64,000 nucleotides of DNA from Lachnospiraceae bacterium (GCA_017513125.1 JAFWDI010000017.1:37012-101011); one strand, 5' to 3'; counted from the stretch's first letter, positions 33,846 through 43,496 are shown. Made by a program: numbers and translations. Notes: a model not told the origin generated them from the sequence alone.

Positions 33846-35219
33846 ATGAGCAGTAAAGAAATCCCTTATAAGATCTATCTGACCGAGTCCGAGATGCCCG
33901 AGTCCTGGTACAATGTCCGCTCCGCCATGAAGACGAAGCCCGCGCCGCTGCTGAACCCCGGCACGCACGAGCCCATGAAGGCGGAAGAGCTCGCTCCGGT
34001 GTTCTGCGAGGAGCTGATCGCGCAGGAACTGGACAATGACACGGAGTACTTCCCGATTCCCGAGGAGGTCCGGAATTTCTATAAGATGTACCGCCCGTCG
34101 CCGCTGGTGCGCGCGTACTGCCTGGAGGAGGCGCTCGATACCCCGGCGCACATCTATTATAAGTTCGAGGGAAACAACACCTCCGGCTCGCATAAGCTGA
34201 ACTCCGCGATCGCACAGGCCTACTACGCGAAGAAGCAGGGCCTGAAGGGCGTAACGACCGAGACCGGAGCCGGCCAGTGGGGTACCGCGCTGTCGATGGC
34301 GTGCGGCTATCTGGGCCTGGACTGCAAGGTCTATATGGTCAAGGTCTCCTATGAGCAGAAGCCGTTCCGCCGCGAGGTCATGCGGACCTACGGCGCGAAC
34401 GTGACGCCTTCGCCGTCCGAGACGACCGCGATCGGCCGGAAGATCCTGGCGGATCACCCCGGCACGACCGGTTCGCTGGGCTGCGCGATCTCCGAGGCTG
34501 TCGAAGTCGCGACGTCGACCGAGGGTTACCGCTACGTGCTGGGCAGCGTTCTGAACCAGGTCCTGCTGCACCAGAGCATCATCGGTCTGGAGACCGAGGC
34601 GGCCCTGAAGAAGTACGACATCGTTCCGGACATGATCATCGGCTGCGCCGGCGGCGGATCGAACCTGGGCGGCCTGATCGCTCCGTTCATGCGCGATAAG
34701 ATCCAGGGAAAGCTGGACGCGCGGATCATTGCGGTCGAGCCCGCGTCCTGCCCGAGCTTCACCAGAGGCGTGTACGCCTACGACTTCTGCGACACCGGCA
34801 TGGTCTGCCCGCTCGCGAAGATGTACCCGCTGGGCTCCGACTTCATCCCGAGCGCGAACCACGCCGGCGGCCTGCGCTATCACGGCATGAGTTCCACGCT
34901 TTCGCAGCTGTACGATGACGGCCTGATGGAGGCGGTCGCGGTCGAGCAGACCGCCGTGTTCGAGGCCGCGGAGCGCTTCGCCCGCGTCGAGGGCATCCTG
35001 CCCGCGCCAGAGTCGAGTCACGCGATCAAGGTCGCGATCGACGAGGCTCTGAAGTGCAAGGAGACCGGCGAGGCGAAGAACATCGTCTTCGGCCTGACCG
35101 GCACCGGATACTTCGACCTGGTGGCTTACCAGAAGTTCCATGACGGTGAGATGAACGACTACATCCCGACCGATGACGAGCTGAAGGCTTACGCCGCGAA
35201 GCTTCCGAAAGTGGACTGA
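33846..35219 (+). CDS. TrpB-like pyridoxal-phosphate enzyme (tryptophan synthase beta, TrpB2 type)
   Basis: A 457-residue fold type II PLP enzyme of the TrpB2 class. The catalytic Lys is in GSHKLNSA; the phosphate-binding loop is GCAGGGSNLGG; the extra N-terminal residues and the PSPLVRAYCLEE region are typical of TrpB2, which is longer than the canonical TrpB (about 400). It makes L-Trp from indole and L-Ser, or salvages indole, often without TrpA. AAGGAG before ATG 33846. No other trp genes lie near, consistent with an unlinked second TrpB. Expression is probably controlled by the upstream Trp leader and attenuator. Confidence 0.92.
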   Translation: MSSKEIPYKIYLTESEMPESWYNVRSAMKTKPAPLLNPGTHEPMKAEELAPVFCEELIAQELDNDTEYFPIPEEVRNFYKMYRPSPLVRAYCLEEALDTPAHIYYKFEGNNTSGSHKLNSAIAQAYYAKKQGLKGVTTETGAGQWGTALSMACGYLGLDCKVYMVKVSYEQKPFRREVMRTYGANVTPSPSETTAIGRKILADHPGTTGSLGCAISEAVEVATSTEGYRYVLGSVLNQVLLHQSIIGLETEAALKKYDIVPDMIIGCAGGGSNLGGLIAPFMRDKIQGKLDARIIAVEPASCPSFTRGVYAYDFCDTGMVCPLAKMYPLGSDFIPSANHAGGLRYHGMSSTLSQLYDDGLMEAVAVEQTAVFEAAERFARVEGILPAPESSHAIKVAIDEALKCKETGEAKNIVFGLTGTGYFDLVAYQKFHDGEMNDYIPTDDELKAYAAKLPKVD

Positions 35220-35314
35220 GCAGGATCCCGCACAGGCGGTCCGGCCGCGACGGAAAAGTCAGGCGGAACAGTCATGGAAACAGGTTCTTTAAAACCGGTT
35301 CCGACAACATAAAA

Positions 35315-35346
35315 AACAGCCCCGCGGTAAGAGCCGCGGGGCTGTT
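35315..35346. terminator. Strong terminator between trpB2 and the methyltransferase gene
   Basis: Thirteen-bp stem (35315-35327 / 35334-35346) with 6-nt loop. On the minus strand it is followed by six T, so it chiefly serves the minus-strand operon; the plus tail (CGGTTT) is weaker. Confidence 0.9.
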
Positions 35347-35370
35347 CGGTTTCAGGATGGACGTTTACGG

Positions 35371-36177
35371 TCAGTCCTTCTTCACCGGTCCGAAGATGTC
35401 CTCTCTGTACGCATCGATGTACTCGACGCAGAAGAAGTCCTCGCCCATCAGAGCCTCGGTCGCGTAGATCGTGCCGCGCAGGTCGCGGTTCAGCGGATCC
35501 ATGACGGCCGCGTCCATGCCGAACCACATCGCGACGGCCGCGAAAGCCTGGTTCACGATCTTGCGGTAAGGCAGGTTATAGGAGATGTTCGAGACCGCGC
35601 AGATGATGTGCAGATCCGGATAGTGCTCCTTGATGTACTTCTCGACTTCGATGACGACCTCGATGCCGTCCTCAGCCGCGCAGAGCATCTCGACCAGCGG
35701 GTCGATGAAGATGCGGTCCTCGGCGATGCCGTACTTCTCGGCCTCGGCCATGATGTTATTCAGAACGCGGATACGTCCCGCGGCATCCTTCGGGATACCG
35801 GTGTCGTCGGACAGCAGAGCGACGACTTTCCACTTCGTGTCAGCGATCTTCGGGAAGATCAGGTCGATCTTATTGCCCTCGCCGGAAACGGAGTTGCACA
35901 GACCCGGCTTCTTAATGTAGTCAAGGACCTCGACCAGCACTTCAGGGCTCGGGCTGTCGATGCAGATAGGGGTGTCGCAGGCATCCTGAATGATGTCGAT
36001 CATCCACTTCAGGGTCTCGACTTCGCCCTCGTTCACGCTGGCGCAGCAGTCGATGTAGGTAGCGCCGGCATCAGCCTGCTTCTTCGCCATCTCACGGATG
36101 TAGTCCGCGTTTCTGTCGGCGATCGCCTGTCCCATGGAAGGGATGGAGCCATTGATCTTCTCACCAATAATATACAT
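35371..36177 (-). CDS. Methyltetrahydrofolate:corrinoid methyltransferase (MeTr/AcsE type)
   Basis: A 268-residue pterin-binding TIM-barrel enzyme similar to AcsE and to MtvA-type second methyltransferases. Key blocks are IGEKINGS at the N-terminus, the INSVSG-like NSVSGEGNK, DPLVEML, and VSNISYNLP with the Asn that in MeTr helps protonate the folate. Length agrees with the 262-residue Moorella enzyme. It would move methyl between the corrinoid protein at 36358 and tetrahydrofolate. It lies 180 bp after the corrinoid protein gene, with a terminator (36301-36335) in between. A stand-alone MeTr here and a second MeTr fused to AcsC (49439) suggest separate jobs. RBS AGGAGG-like at the start. Confidence 0.87.
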   Translation of the reverse strand: MYIIGEKINGSIPSMGQAIADRNADYIREMAKKQADAGATYIDCCASVNEGEVETLKWMIDIIQDACDTPICIDSPSPEVLVEVLDYIKKPGLCNSVSGEGNKIDLIFPKIADTKWKVVALLSDDTGIPKDAAGRIRVLNNIMAEAEKYGIAEDRIFIDPLVEMLCAAEDGIEVVIEVEKYIKEHYPDLHIICAVSNISYNLPYRKIVNQAFAAVAMWFGMDAAVMDPLNRDLRGTIYATEALMGEDFFCVEYIDAYREDIFGPVKKD

Positions 36178-36300
36178 ACGTCTGTTTCCTCCTTTAATGT
36201 GCGCATGTGATATGGGCTTAAATAATGGACGATATTATCCATATTATCAACATTACTAATAGAATAGCATAAGAACGTCCGCGCTTCCATCAAAAAATTA

Positions 36301-36335
36301 AAAAATACAGTCCCGTCCGCAGACGGGACTGTATT
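36301..36335 (-). terminator. Intercistronic terminator on the minus strand
   Basis: Fourteen-bp perfect stem (36304-36317 / 36322-36335), loop of 4; on the minus strand six T plus A/T follow. It lies between the corrinoid protein and MeTr genes, so MeTr may be expressed at lower level or from its own promoter. Confidence 0.85.
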
Positions 36336-36357
36336 CGGTTTTAGCAAGGCTGCGTCA

Positions 36358-36996
36358 TTATGCGAGAGCAGCAGCGATCTCCTTCGCCTTCTCAGCAGCA
36401 CTGCCGGCGTCGGGCGTGTAGACGTCCGCACCGATCTCCTCCGCGAACGCGGGGGTCACGGGCGCGCCGCCGACCATGATCGTGACGTCGATGCCGGATT
36501 CCTTGATCGCCTCGACGGTCTCCTTCATCGCGTCCAGCGTCGTGGTAAGCAGAGCGGAAACGCCGATGATCTTGCAGTCGGGGTTGTCGCGCAGAGCCTG
36601 CACGAAGTTCTCCGCGGGAACGTCGACGCCGAGGTCGATGACTTCGAAACCGGAAGCCTCGATCATCATCTCGACCAGGTTCTTGCCGATGTCGTGAAGG
36701 TCACCGGCGACCGTGCCCATGATGAACTTGCCGAGCTTCGCAGCTCCGCCGCCGCCCAGCAGGGGCTTCAGGACGCCAACACCGCGCTGCATGGTCTTCG
36801 CAGCAGCCAGCATCTCGGAGATGAAGATCTCGTTCGTCTGGAACTTCAGACCGACTTCGTCCATGGCCACGCCCATGATGTCCAGGACTTCCTGCGCGGA
36901 AGCGCCGGCATCCAGAGCTTCCTGCACGGCGGGCTCGATCTTCTTCAGTCTGCCTTTAACGACTAATTCTTTGACATTATCCATTTCTGCGCTCAT
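36358..36996 (-). CDS. Corrinoid-binding protein of a methyltransferase system
   Basis: A 212-residue protein with the methyltransferase-cap helical domain (residues 1-90) followed by a B12-binding Rossmann domain. The cobalt-ligand motif is D-x-H-x-x-G (GDLHDIGKN), with the GVSALLTTT and GGAPVT segments that bind the corrin tail. It belongs to the MtaC/MtvC/MtbC family and carries methyl from a substrate methyltransferase to MeTr. Neighbours fit: UroD-type methyltransferase upstream at 37085, MeTr downstream. It will need a reductive activator such as AcsV/RACo; one lies at 45156. Confidence 0.92.
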   Translation of the reverse strand: MSAEMDNVKELVVKGRLKKIEPAVQEALDAGASAQEVLDIMGVAMDEVGLKFQTNEIFISEMLAAAKTMQRGVGVLKPLLGGGGAAKLGKFIMGTVAGDLHDIGKNLVEMMIEASGFEVIDLGVDVPAENFVQALRDNPDCKIIGVSALLTTTLDAMKETVEAIKESGIDVTIMVGGAPVTPAFAEEIGADVYTPDAGSAAEKAKEIAAALA

Positions 36997-37084
36997 TATT
37001 ATTTTCCCCTTTCCGAAAACGTGTTTAATATGAGTGAATTATTATAACAATAATTAACTGATGATTTTCATTCCGATGCGGTGA

Positions 37085-38125
37085 TCAGAACATGATGACC
37101 ATAGGCGGAGCCATGGCTTCCTGCTCTTCGACCGAGAAGCCGAACTTCTCCTGGTTATAAAGAGCGATCTCCTTCGACAGCTGTGCGTAGGTTCCCGGGA
37201 ACAGCGAGCCGGGGCCTCCCTGCGTGATGCAGGGGATGTAGCCGGTCAGCGAGTTCACGGACTCGATCGAGCCGCGGGCTGCCTTTCTGCAGTCTTCGAC
37301 CGTCCATCCGGTGAAGTCGACGAGCTTATTATCGATGTCGCCCATGAAGGTGATCTTATCGCCGTACTGCTTGACCAGCTCGGGGACGTTGTTCGACTTC
37401 ATCGGGCCCTGCCACACGTCGATGCCCATCTCGATCATCTGCGGAACGATGTTCGCGCAGTAGGAGTCGGAGTGATGGACGATCATCTCGACGCCGTGGT
37501 CATGGTAATAACCGTAGATCCTCTTATACGGCTCCAGGAAGTAATCCTCGAACGTCTCGGTGCGGAGGAACGTGTTCAGCTCCGAGCCCCAGTCGTCGTG
37601 ATGGAAGATCATGTCGGGGTGCAGGTACTCGCAGACCACCTCGGCCAGTCTCATCTCGTAATCGGTGATATACTCGACCAGCTCCTCCATCTCGTCAGGA
37701 TAGACCATATAGTCCAGGAGGGCCTCGTCAATGGAGAGAAGGTGGTGAGACATCTCGAACAGGCCGGGAGCCTCGAAGATCGCGTGGAACGCTCTGTCGT
37801 CACCCTCGTCCATCATCTTTTTGCACTGTGCCCACTCCTCTTCCGGGAACTCCAGCGAAGGAGCGTGGACGTACTCGCGCCAGTTTTCGATGTCCTTCAG
37901 GACGATCTTATCGGGAGTATGTACCGGGAAGCCGCCGGGCGTACCCTCGGGCCACGAGAAGGTGATGCCCCAGGCGTTCACGACATTTTCCTGGCCCTTC
38001 TGGGGGCTGGGGCTGTGCCAGCTGTGCGGGCTGAAGAAGAACTGGATCGCTTCGTACTGGTTTACGTAGCGGTCGGGTTTTCCTCCTCTGACGCACTCAC
38101 GCATGTTTTCTTTTGCGGTAAGCAT
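37085..38125 (-). CDS. UroD-family methyltransferase (substrate:corrinoid methyltransferase)
   Basis: A 346-residue uroporphyrinogen-decarboxylase-fold protein. Instead of decarboxylase motifs it has IFHHDDWGS, IVHHSDSYCANIVP and GDIDNK, as in zinc-dependent methyltransferases of O-demethylase or MtaA/MtvB type. In acetogens such proteins take methyl from O-methyl aromatic or similar compounds and pass it to a corrinoid protein. Partner genes follow on the same strand (88 bp to the corrinoid protein). The substrate is not determined; vanillate-type O-methyl groups are one option. AGAAAGGAG precedes the ATG at 38125. The gene diverges from the CODH operon. Confidence 0.88.
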   Translation of the reverse strand: MLTAKENMRECVRGGKPDRYVNQYEAIQFFFSPHSWHSPSPQKGQENVVNAWGITFSWPEGTPGGFPVHTPDKIVLKDIENWREYVHAPSLEFPEEEWAQCKKMMDEGDDRAFHAIFEAPGLFEMSHHLLSIDEALLDYMVYPDEMEELVEYITDYEMRLAEVVCEYLHPDMIFHHDDWGSELNTFLRTETFEDYFLEPYKRIYGYYHDHGVEMIVHHSDSYCANIVPQMIEMGIDVWQGPMKSNNVPELVKQYGDKITFMGDIDNKLVDFTGWTVEDCRKAARGSIESVNSLTGYIPCITQGGPGSLFPGTYAQLSKEIALYNQEKFGFSVEEQEAMAPPMVIMF

Positions 38126-38541
38126 TGAAAAGACTCCTTTCTAGTTTTCTTTGCTTTTCATGGTGCAAAGCAGGTTTTCGCTTTCAGCTATTGGCATTTT
38201 ATCGGAAGAGGCGTGCGTTGTAAATGGTTTTCGGCCAAAAATGTAATTTTTTTTGGGCTCGTTTTTGGTTTTGTAAAATTCTTTGGCAGAATATTATGAT
38301 TTTTCGCGGCGATTCTGTAATCCGTAACGTACTTTTTTCAATACAAACGTAGATATTTCTTCTATAATATAATATATTTTTTAACGGCTGTGTTTGCGCC
38401 CGAGAGTCTGCAGCAAAAGATTTTGACATTTCGGGATCACGATGCGGGCAGACGGCGTTTAAACAGTTTGCAGATAATCTGGAAAACCGACAGGAACACA
38501 TGCGGATAAGCATGAAAAAAGGAGACAGGAGGATACTATTT
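38126..38541 (+). promoter_or_regulatory. Long A/T-rich intergenic region upstream of acsA
   Basis: A 416-bp gap between divergent operons with several promoter-like elements for the plus strand: TTGTAA (38271-38276), 18 bp, TATGAT (38295-38300), and TATAAT at 38363-38368 followed by more A/T. A small inverted repeat CTTTGC/GCAAAG (38149-38170) lies near the start of the UroD gene. No gene found. The low G+C compared with neighbours is as expected of a control region. Confidence 0.6.
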
Positions 38542-40437
38542 GTGAGTTCTGAATTCGTGACAACGACCGTAGAGCAGATGGAGGCCGACACCGAACGGCT
38601 CCATCAGACTGCCGAGCTGGTCGGAATCGATACCTGGCAGGACCGGGTAAAAAACCAGACACCCCACTGTATGTTCGGAGAGCAGGGCGTCTGCTGCAAG
38701 ATCTGCTCCATGGGCCCCTGCCGCATCACCCCCCGTGCGCCTAAGGGCATCTGCGGTGCGACTGCGGATACGATCGCAGGCCGCAACTATCTGCGTATGG
38801 CGGCGGCCGGCGCGGCGACGCACTCGGACCACGGCCGCGAGTGCGTGTGGAAACTGGCGGATTCTTCGGCGGACGGCTACTATCACGTGACCGACGCGAC
38901 GAAGCTCCTGAAGCTCGCTGCGGAATGGGGCGTGGAGACCGAGGGCCGCGACATTTACGACGTGGCTCACGAGGTCGCCGAGATCGGCCTGAACGAGTAC
39001 GGAAAGATCCGCGGCTATCAGCGCTTTACCGAAAGAGCCACGGAAGAGAGACTGCAGAAGTGGGAAGCCGCGAACATTCGTCCGCGCGCTGTGGACCGCG
39101 AGGTCGTCACTTCCATGCACATGACCCACATGGGAAACACCGCTGACGCGAAAGAGCTGGTGAGACAGGCGCTGCGCGTCGGTATGTCGGACGGCTGGGG
39201 CGGCTCCATGGCCGGCACCGAGATGTCCGACATCCTGTACGGCACCCCGATGCCGAAGGAGACCGAGGGTAATCTCGGCGTCCTGGATAAGGAAATGGTC
39301 AACATCGTCTGCCACGGCCACGACCCGGCGGTCTCCGAGATGATCGTGCAGGTCGCGGAGTCCAGAGAGATGCAGGCCTTCGCCCGCGAGCAGGGCGCGA
39401 AGGGCATCAACATCGTCGGCCTCTGCTGCACCGCGAACGAGATCGCGATGCGCCACGGCATTAAGATGGCAGGCAACTTCCTGCAGCAGGAAAACGCGAT
39501 CCTGACCGGCGTGGTCGAAGCGATCGTCGTCGACGTGCAGTGCATCTTCCCGAACATCGGCCCGGTGTCCGAGTGCTTCCACACGAAGTTCTACACCACC
39601 TCGCCGATCGCGCGGATCCCTTACAGCACGTACCTCGAGCTGACGAGCTTCAATGCCGGAGAGGTCGCTACGCAGATCGTGCGCGAAGCCTGCGAGAACT
39701 TTAAGAACCGCGATGAGGCGAAGATCTACATCCCCGAGCATAAGCACAAGGCTGCCGTCGGTTACTCCTGCGAAGGCATCAAGTCCCGCCTGGACACCGT
39801 CACGAACAGCCATCTGGACGAGATCGACACCTATAAGCCGCTGATCGACTGCGTGAAGTCGGGCGTTCTGCGCGGCGCGGTCGCGATGGTCGGATGTAAT
39901 AACCCGAAGATCCGTCCGGACTACGCACACATTGAATTAATGAAGAAACTGATCGCGAACGACATCATCGTCGTGGCGACCGGCTGCGCTGCCCAGGCTG
40001 CCTCGAAGGCCGGCCTGCTGGATAAGCGCGCGAAGGAGCTCTGCGGTGAAGGCCTGCGGAGAGTCTGCACGCTCGCCGACATTCCGCCGGTGCTGCACAT
40101 GGGCTCCTGCGTGGACATCAGCCGTATGATGCTGCTGGTCACCGGCATTGCGAAGGACTGGGGCATCGATACGTATCAGCTCCCGGTCGTGGGCTGCGCT
40201 CCGGAGTGGATGTCCGAGAAGGCAGTCTCCATCGCGAACTACGTCGTTTCCACGGGTATTACCACGTTCCTGGGCGTCGAACCTCAGGTCAGCGGTTCGA
40301 AGCAGATGATGGAGCTGATCACGGACGGCGTGAGAGAATGGGTCGATGCCGGCTACGTCATCAACACGAACCCGGATGAGCTCGTGGATCAGATGATCGA
40401 GTGCATCGAAGAGAAGCGGAAGGCATTGGATATCTGA
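38542..40437 (+). CDS. acsA: Carbon monoxide dehydrogenase catalytic subunit
   Basis: A 631-residue nickel-iron-sulfur CODH (AcsA/CooS). Cluster D and B ligands are C43, C51, C52, C55, C60 and C71 in PHCMFGEQGVCCKIC-type spacing. Further Cys/His residues for the C cluster include GLCCTANEIAMRHG and HMGSCVDISRM. It reduces CO2 to CO for acetyl-CoA synthesis, or oxidises CO. I chose GTG 38542 because AGGAGG (38527-38532) is 9 nt before it; ATG codons at 38500 and 38512 lack a site. The gene leads the operon with cooC 2 nt after it, so it is translationally coupled. The name cooS would suit as well. Confidence 0.93.
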   Translation: MSSEFVTTTVEQMEADTERLHQTAELVGIDTWQDRVKNQTPHCMFGEQGVCCKICSMGPCRITPRAPKGICGATADTIAGRNYLRMAAAGAATHSDHGRECVWKLADSSADGYYHVTDATKLLKLAAEWGVETEGRDIYDVAHEVAEIGLNEYGKIRGYQRFTERATEERLQKWEAANIRPRAVDREVVTSMHMTHMGNTADAKELVRQALRVGMSDGWGGSMAGTEMSDILYGTPMPKETEGNLGVLDKEMVNIVCHGHDPAVSEMIVQVAESREMQAFAREQGAKGINIVGLCCTANEIAMRHGIKMAGNFLQQENAILTGVVEAIVVDVQCIFPNIGPVSECFHTKFYTTSPIARIPYSTYLELTSFNAGEVATQIVREACENFKNRDEAKIYIPEHKHKAAVGYSCEGIKSRLDTVTNSHLDEIDTYKPLIDCVKSGVLRGAVAMVGCNNPKIRPDYAHIELMKKLIANDIIVVATGCAAQAASKAGLLDKRAKELCGEGLRRVCTLADIPPVLHMGSCVDISRMMLLVTGIAKDWGIDTYQLPVVGCAPEWMSEKAVSIANYVVSTGITTFLGVEPQVSGSKQMMELITDGVREWVDAGYVINTNPDELVDQMIECIEEKRKALDI

Positions 40438-40439
40438 TT

Positions 40440-41207
40440 ATGAAGATCGCGGTTACGGGAAAAGGCGGCGTGGGTAAGACCACATTCGCAGCGGTGCTGG
40501 CCCGGCTTTACGCCGCAGAGGGCCGAAACGTGCTCTGCGCCGATGTGGACCCCGACGCGAACCTGGGACTGGCCCTGGGGTTTTCGGAGGAAGAGCTGGA
40601 AGGCGTCACGCCGATCAGCGAAATGAAGGAACTGGTGAAGGAGCGTACCTGCGCGGACGAGTTCAACAAGTTCTTTAAGATAAACCCCAAGGTCGACGAC
40701 CTGCCCGACAGACTGTCCATCGAAAAGAACGGCGTGAAGCTCCTCGTCATGGGCACGATCAAGACCGGCGGCATGGGCTGTGTCTGCCCCGAGCACGTCA
40801 TGATCAAACGCCTGCTGAGCCACATGATCGTGGCCAGAGATGAGGTCGTCGTTCTGGACATGGAGGCGGGCCTGGAACATCTGGCACGCGGCACTACGGA
40901 TTTCGTTGACTGCTTCATCGTGGTCATCGAGCCGGGCGCCAGGTCCGTGCAGACTTACCACAGTGTAAAGCGTCTGGCGGAAGACCTCGGCGTGAAGCAG
41001 GTGCTGGTCGTGGCGAACAAGGTCCGTGACGATCAGGATGAAGCGTTCATCCGCTCGAAGATCCCCGCGGAAGATCTCCTCGGCGTGATCCGGTTCGACG
41101 CGGACGTCGCGGAAGCCGACAGGCTCTGTGAGTCGCCTTATGTGACTGCGAAGAAGACAGTAGAGGCTATTCGTAATATAAAAGAAAAGATGGAGATTTC
41201 TTTATGA
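40440..41207 (+). CDS. cooC: CODH maturation ATPase CooC, copy 1
   Basis: A 255-residue SIMIBI ATPase with GKGGVGKTT at residues 7-15, ADVDPDANLG as the switch region, and the nickel-binding CxC (C114, C116, in GCVCPEH). CooC dimers bind Ni at this CxC and insert it into the C cluster. It starts 2 nt after acsA and overlaps acsB1 by 4 bp (ATGA at 41204). The position beside acsA suggests it matures CODH. It differs clearly from the other copy at 52674 (which has the CxC as GCYCF). Confidence 0.92.
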   Translation: MKIAVTGKGGVGKTTFAAVLARLYAAEGRNVLCADVDPDANLGLALGFSEEELEGVTPISEMKELVKERTCADEFNKFFKINPKVDDLPDRLSIEKNGVKLLVMGTIKTGGMGCVCPEHVMIKRLLSHMIVARDEVVVLDMEAGLEHLARGTTDFVDCFIVVIEPGARSVQTYHSVKRLAEDLGVKQVLVVANKVRDDQDEAFIRSKIPAEDLLGVIRFDADVAEADRLCESPYVTAKKTVEAIRNIKEKMEISL

Positions 41208-43348
41208 GAAAACTATTTGACAGAGTATTCAGCGGAAACGACCAGATGTACGCGAAAGCGCAGCAGGATCTGGAAGCTGCCATTCAGAAGCACGGCGCGA
41301 CGCATGTCATGCAGTTTCCGGGCACGGCGTATAACTGCTCGACGATTCTGCAGTACACCGGCATCGCGGTGAAGACGCTGGCCGACCTGAAGACGGCCAT
41401 GGACGGCCCGATCAAGGACTTCATGACCAGAGAGTACCGCCTGCACGACGTGTTCACCTCCGGTTTCGCGACCGCGATGGCCGCGGAAGTCATCGAGGCC
41501 TGTAAGTACGTGGACGATCCCGATCCCTATAAGGGCGAGTATCACGGCCACATGACCGACGCGGAGGTCCGCGAGCTGGGCGTTCCGCTGGTAACGCAGG
41601 ACATCCCCGGTTTCGTGGTCATGATCGGACCGGCTCCTTCGGACGAGGAAGCCAGAGACACGATCAAGGGCTACCAGCAGAGAGGTATCTTCGTGTTCCT
41701 GATCGGCGGGATCATTGACCAGGCGAAGCGCATGGGCATCAACATGGGCTTCCCGGTCCGTATCGTCGACGTGGGACCCGACATCTGGTCGGTCTCGCAC
41801 GTCATCTCGCTCGTCATGCGCGCGGCGAACATCTTCGGCGCGATCGAGCCTCTGGACTACTGGGGCATGAACACCTACACGCTCGAGCGCATCCGCGCGT
41901 TCGTCAATGCCTATGCACCGGTCGATGATTTGACGGTCGGCTGCGGCGGCGGCGCGATCGGTCTGGGCTTCCCGGTCATCACGAACGACACCGAGGACGT
42001 GATGGTGGTTCCGAAGTCCCTGATCATCCAGGAGAACACGCAGGACTGGATCGAGACTTCGCTCGAGGCCCGCGACATTAAGATCAAGGTCACCGAGATG
42101 GATATCCCGATCGCGTTCAACTCCGCGTTCGAGGGTGAGATCATCCGGAAGAGCGATATGCAGATCGAGTCTGACGGTTCCCGCAAGGACTGCTTCGAGC
42201 TGGTCCAGATGAAGAACGTCAGAGACATCGAGGATCATCAGATCACGCTGATCGGCCCGGACTTCGACGAGTTCGAGGTCGGCGCGAAGATCCAGATGGG
42301 CATCCTGGCAGAGGTCGGCGGCAAGGACATGCAGTCCGACTTCGAGCCCGTCTTCGAACGTAAGTTCCACTCCTGGATCAACTGCCTCGAGGGCATCATG
42401 CACACCGGCCAGCGTGAGCTGCACCGCCTGCGTGTCTCGAAGGACGCCTTCAATGCCGGTTTCCGCGCGAAGCACCTCGGCGAGATGCTCTACGCGAAGA
42501 TCATGTCCGACTTCGACGCGGTCGTGGACAGATGCCAGGTCACCATCATCACGGATCCCGAAGAGTGCTCGCGCATGAAGGCCGAGCTGGCCATGCCTGT
42601 GTACGACGCCCGTGACGCACGTCTGAAGAACCTGACCGACGAAGCTGCGGACTGCTTCTACACCTGCACGCTCTGCCAGTCGTTCTCCCCGTCGCACGTG
42701 TGTATCGTTACGCCCGAGCGTCTGGGTCTGTGCGGCGCCGTTTCGTGGCTGGACGCGAAGGCGACGAATCAGCTGAATCCGAACGGCCCGAGCCAGATCG
42801 TCTCGAAGGAGAACGTTATCGACGAAGAGATCGGCATCTGGCCCGACGTGAACCGTGCGGTCCACGAGTACTCGCAGGGCGCGCTGGATGAGGTCACGCT
42901 GTATTCGATCATCGTGAACCCGATGACTTCCTGCGGCTGCTTCGAGTGCATCTGCGGCCTGGAACCTATGACGAACGGCGTGGTCATCGTAAACCGCGAG
43001 TACACGGGCAGCACCCCGATCGGCATGACGTTCGCGGAGCTGGCTTCCATGACCGGCGGCGGCGAGCAGACCCCCGGCTTCATGGGTCACGGCAGACACT
43101 TCATCTCTTCGAAGAAGTTCATGAAGGCTGAGGGCGGCGCGCTGCGCATCGTCTGGATGCCGAAGATGCTGAAGGATGCTGTCGGCGAAGCGCTGAACGA
43201 GACCATGAAGGAGATGCACGGCATCGAGAACTTCACGGATATGATCTGCGACGAGACCATCGCCCCGACGGCGGACGATCTCGAGACCATGATGGAGTGG
43301 CTGACCGAGAAGGGTCATCCGGCACTGGCGATGGAGCCGATGCTGTAA
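41204..43348 (+). CDS. acsB: Acetyl-CoA synthase catalytic subunit, copy 1
   Basis: A 714-residue ACS (alpha subunit of CODH/ACS). A-cluster Cys regions are CTLCQSFSPSH, RLGLCGAVSWLDAKA and SCGCFECICG in the C-terminal third; FNSAFEGEIIRKSD and HTGQRELHRLRVSK are conserved domain-2 motifs. It condenses CO, a methyl group from the corrinoid protein and CoA into acetyl-CoA. It shares most motifs with the ACS at 47160 but differs strongly in the N-terminal 300 residues. Cotranscribed with CODH and cooC, with overlap ATGA. Having ACS directly coupled to CODH may favour 1:1 complex formation. Confidence 0.92.
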   Translation: MRKLFDRVFSGNDQMYAKAQQDLEAAIQKHGATHVMQFPGTAYNCSTILQYTGIAVKTLADLKTAMDGPIKDFMTREYRLHDVFTSGFATAMAAEVIEACKYVDDPDPYKGEYHGHMTDAEVRELGVPLVTQDIPGFVVMIGPAPSDEEARDTIKGYQQRGIFVFLIGGIIDQAKRMGINMGFPVRIVDVGPDIWSVSHVISLVMRAANIFGAIEPLDYWGMNTYTLERIRAFVNAYAPVDDLTVGCGGGAIGLGFPVITNDTEDVMVVPKSLIIQENTQDWIETSLEARDIKIKVTEMDIPIAFNSAFEGEIIRKSDMQIESDGSRKDCFELVQMKNVRDIEDHQITLIGPDFDEFEVGAKIQMGILAEVGGKDMQSDFEPVFERKFHSWINCLEGIMHTGQRELHRLRVSKDAFNAGFRAKHLGEMLYAKIMSDFDAVVDRCQVTIITDPEECSRMKAELAMPVYDARDARLKNLTDEAADCFYTCTLCQSFSPSHVCIVTPERLGLCGAVSWLDAKATNQLNPNGPSQIVSKENVIDEEIGIWPDVNRAVHEYSQGALDEVTLYSIIVNPMTSCGCFECICGLEPMTNGVVIVNREYTGSTPIGMTFAELASMTGGGEQTPGFMGHGRHFISSKKFMKAEGGALRIVWMPKMLKDAVGEALNETMKEMHGIENFTDMICDETIAPTADDLETMMEWLTEKGHPALAMEPML

Positions 43349-43382
43349 GCTGCTTCGAAACAGAATGAAATAAGTCAGGAAC

Positions 43383-43471
43383 GGACAGCCCGGCAGGCGG
43401 AAAGCGTGTCGGGCTGTCACAGACCCCCCGAAGTTCCCGGCGTAAGAGGAACGCCCGCTGAACGCGGGCTC
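43383..43471 (+). other. Two hairpins between acsB1 and the His-rich gene
   Basis: Nine-bp stem GACAGCCCG/CGGGCTGTC (43383-43418, long loop) and six-bp GCCCGC/GCGGGC (about 43452-43471). No T-run, so they are likelier to influence mRNA stability or partial termination than to end the operon. Confidence 0.5.
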
Positions 43472-43496
43472 CAAGGACTTCGAAAGGAGGATCACG

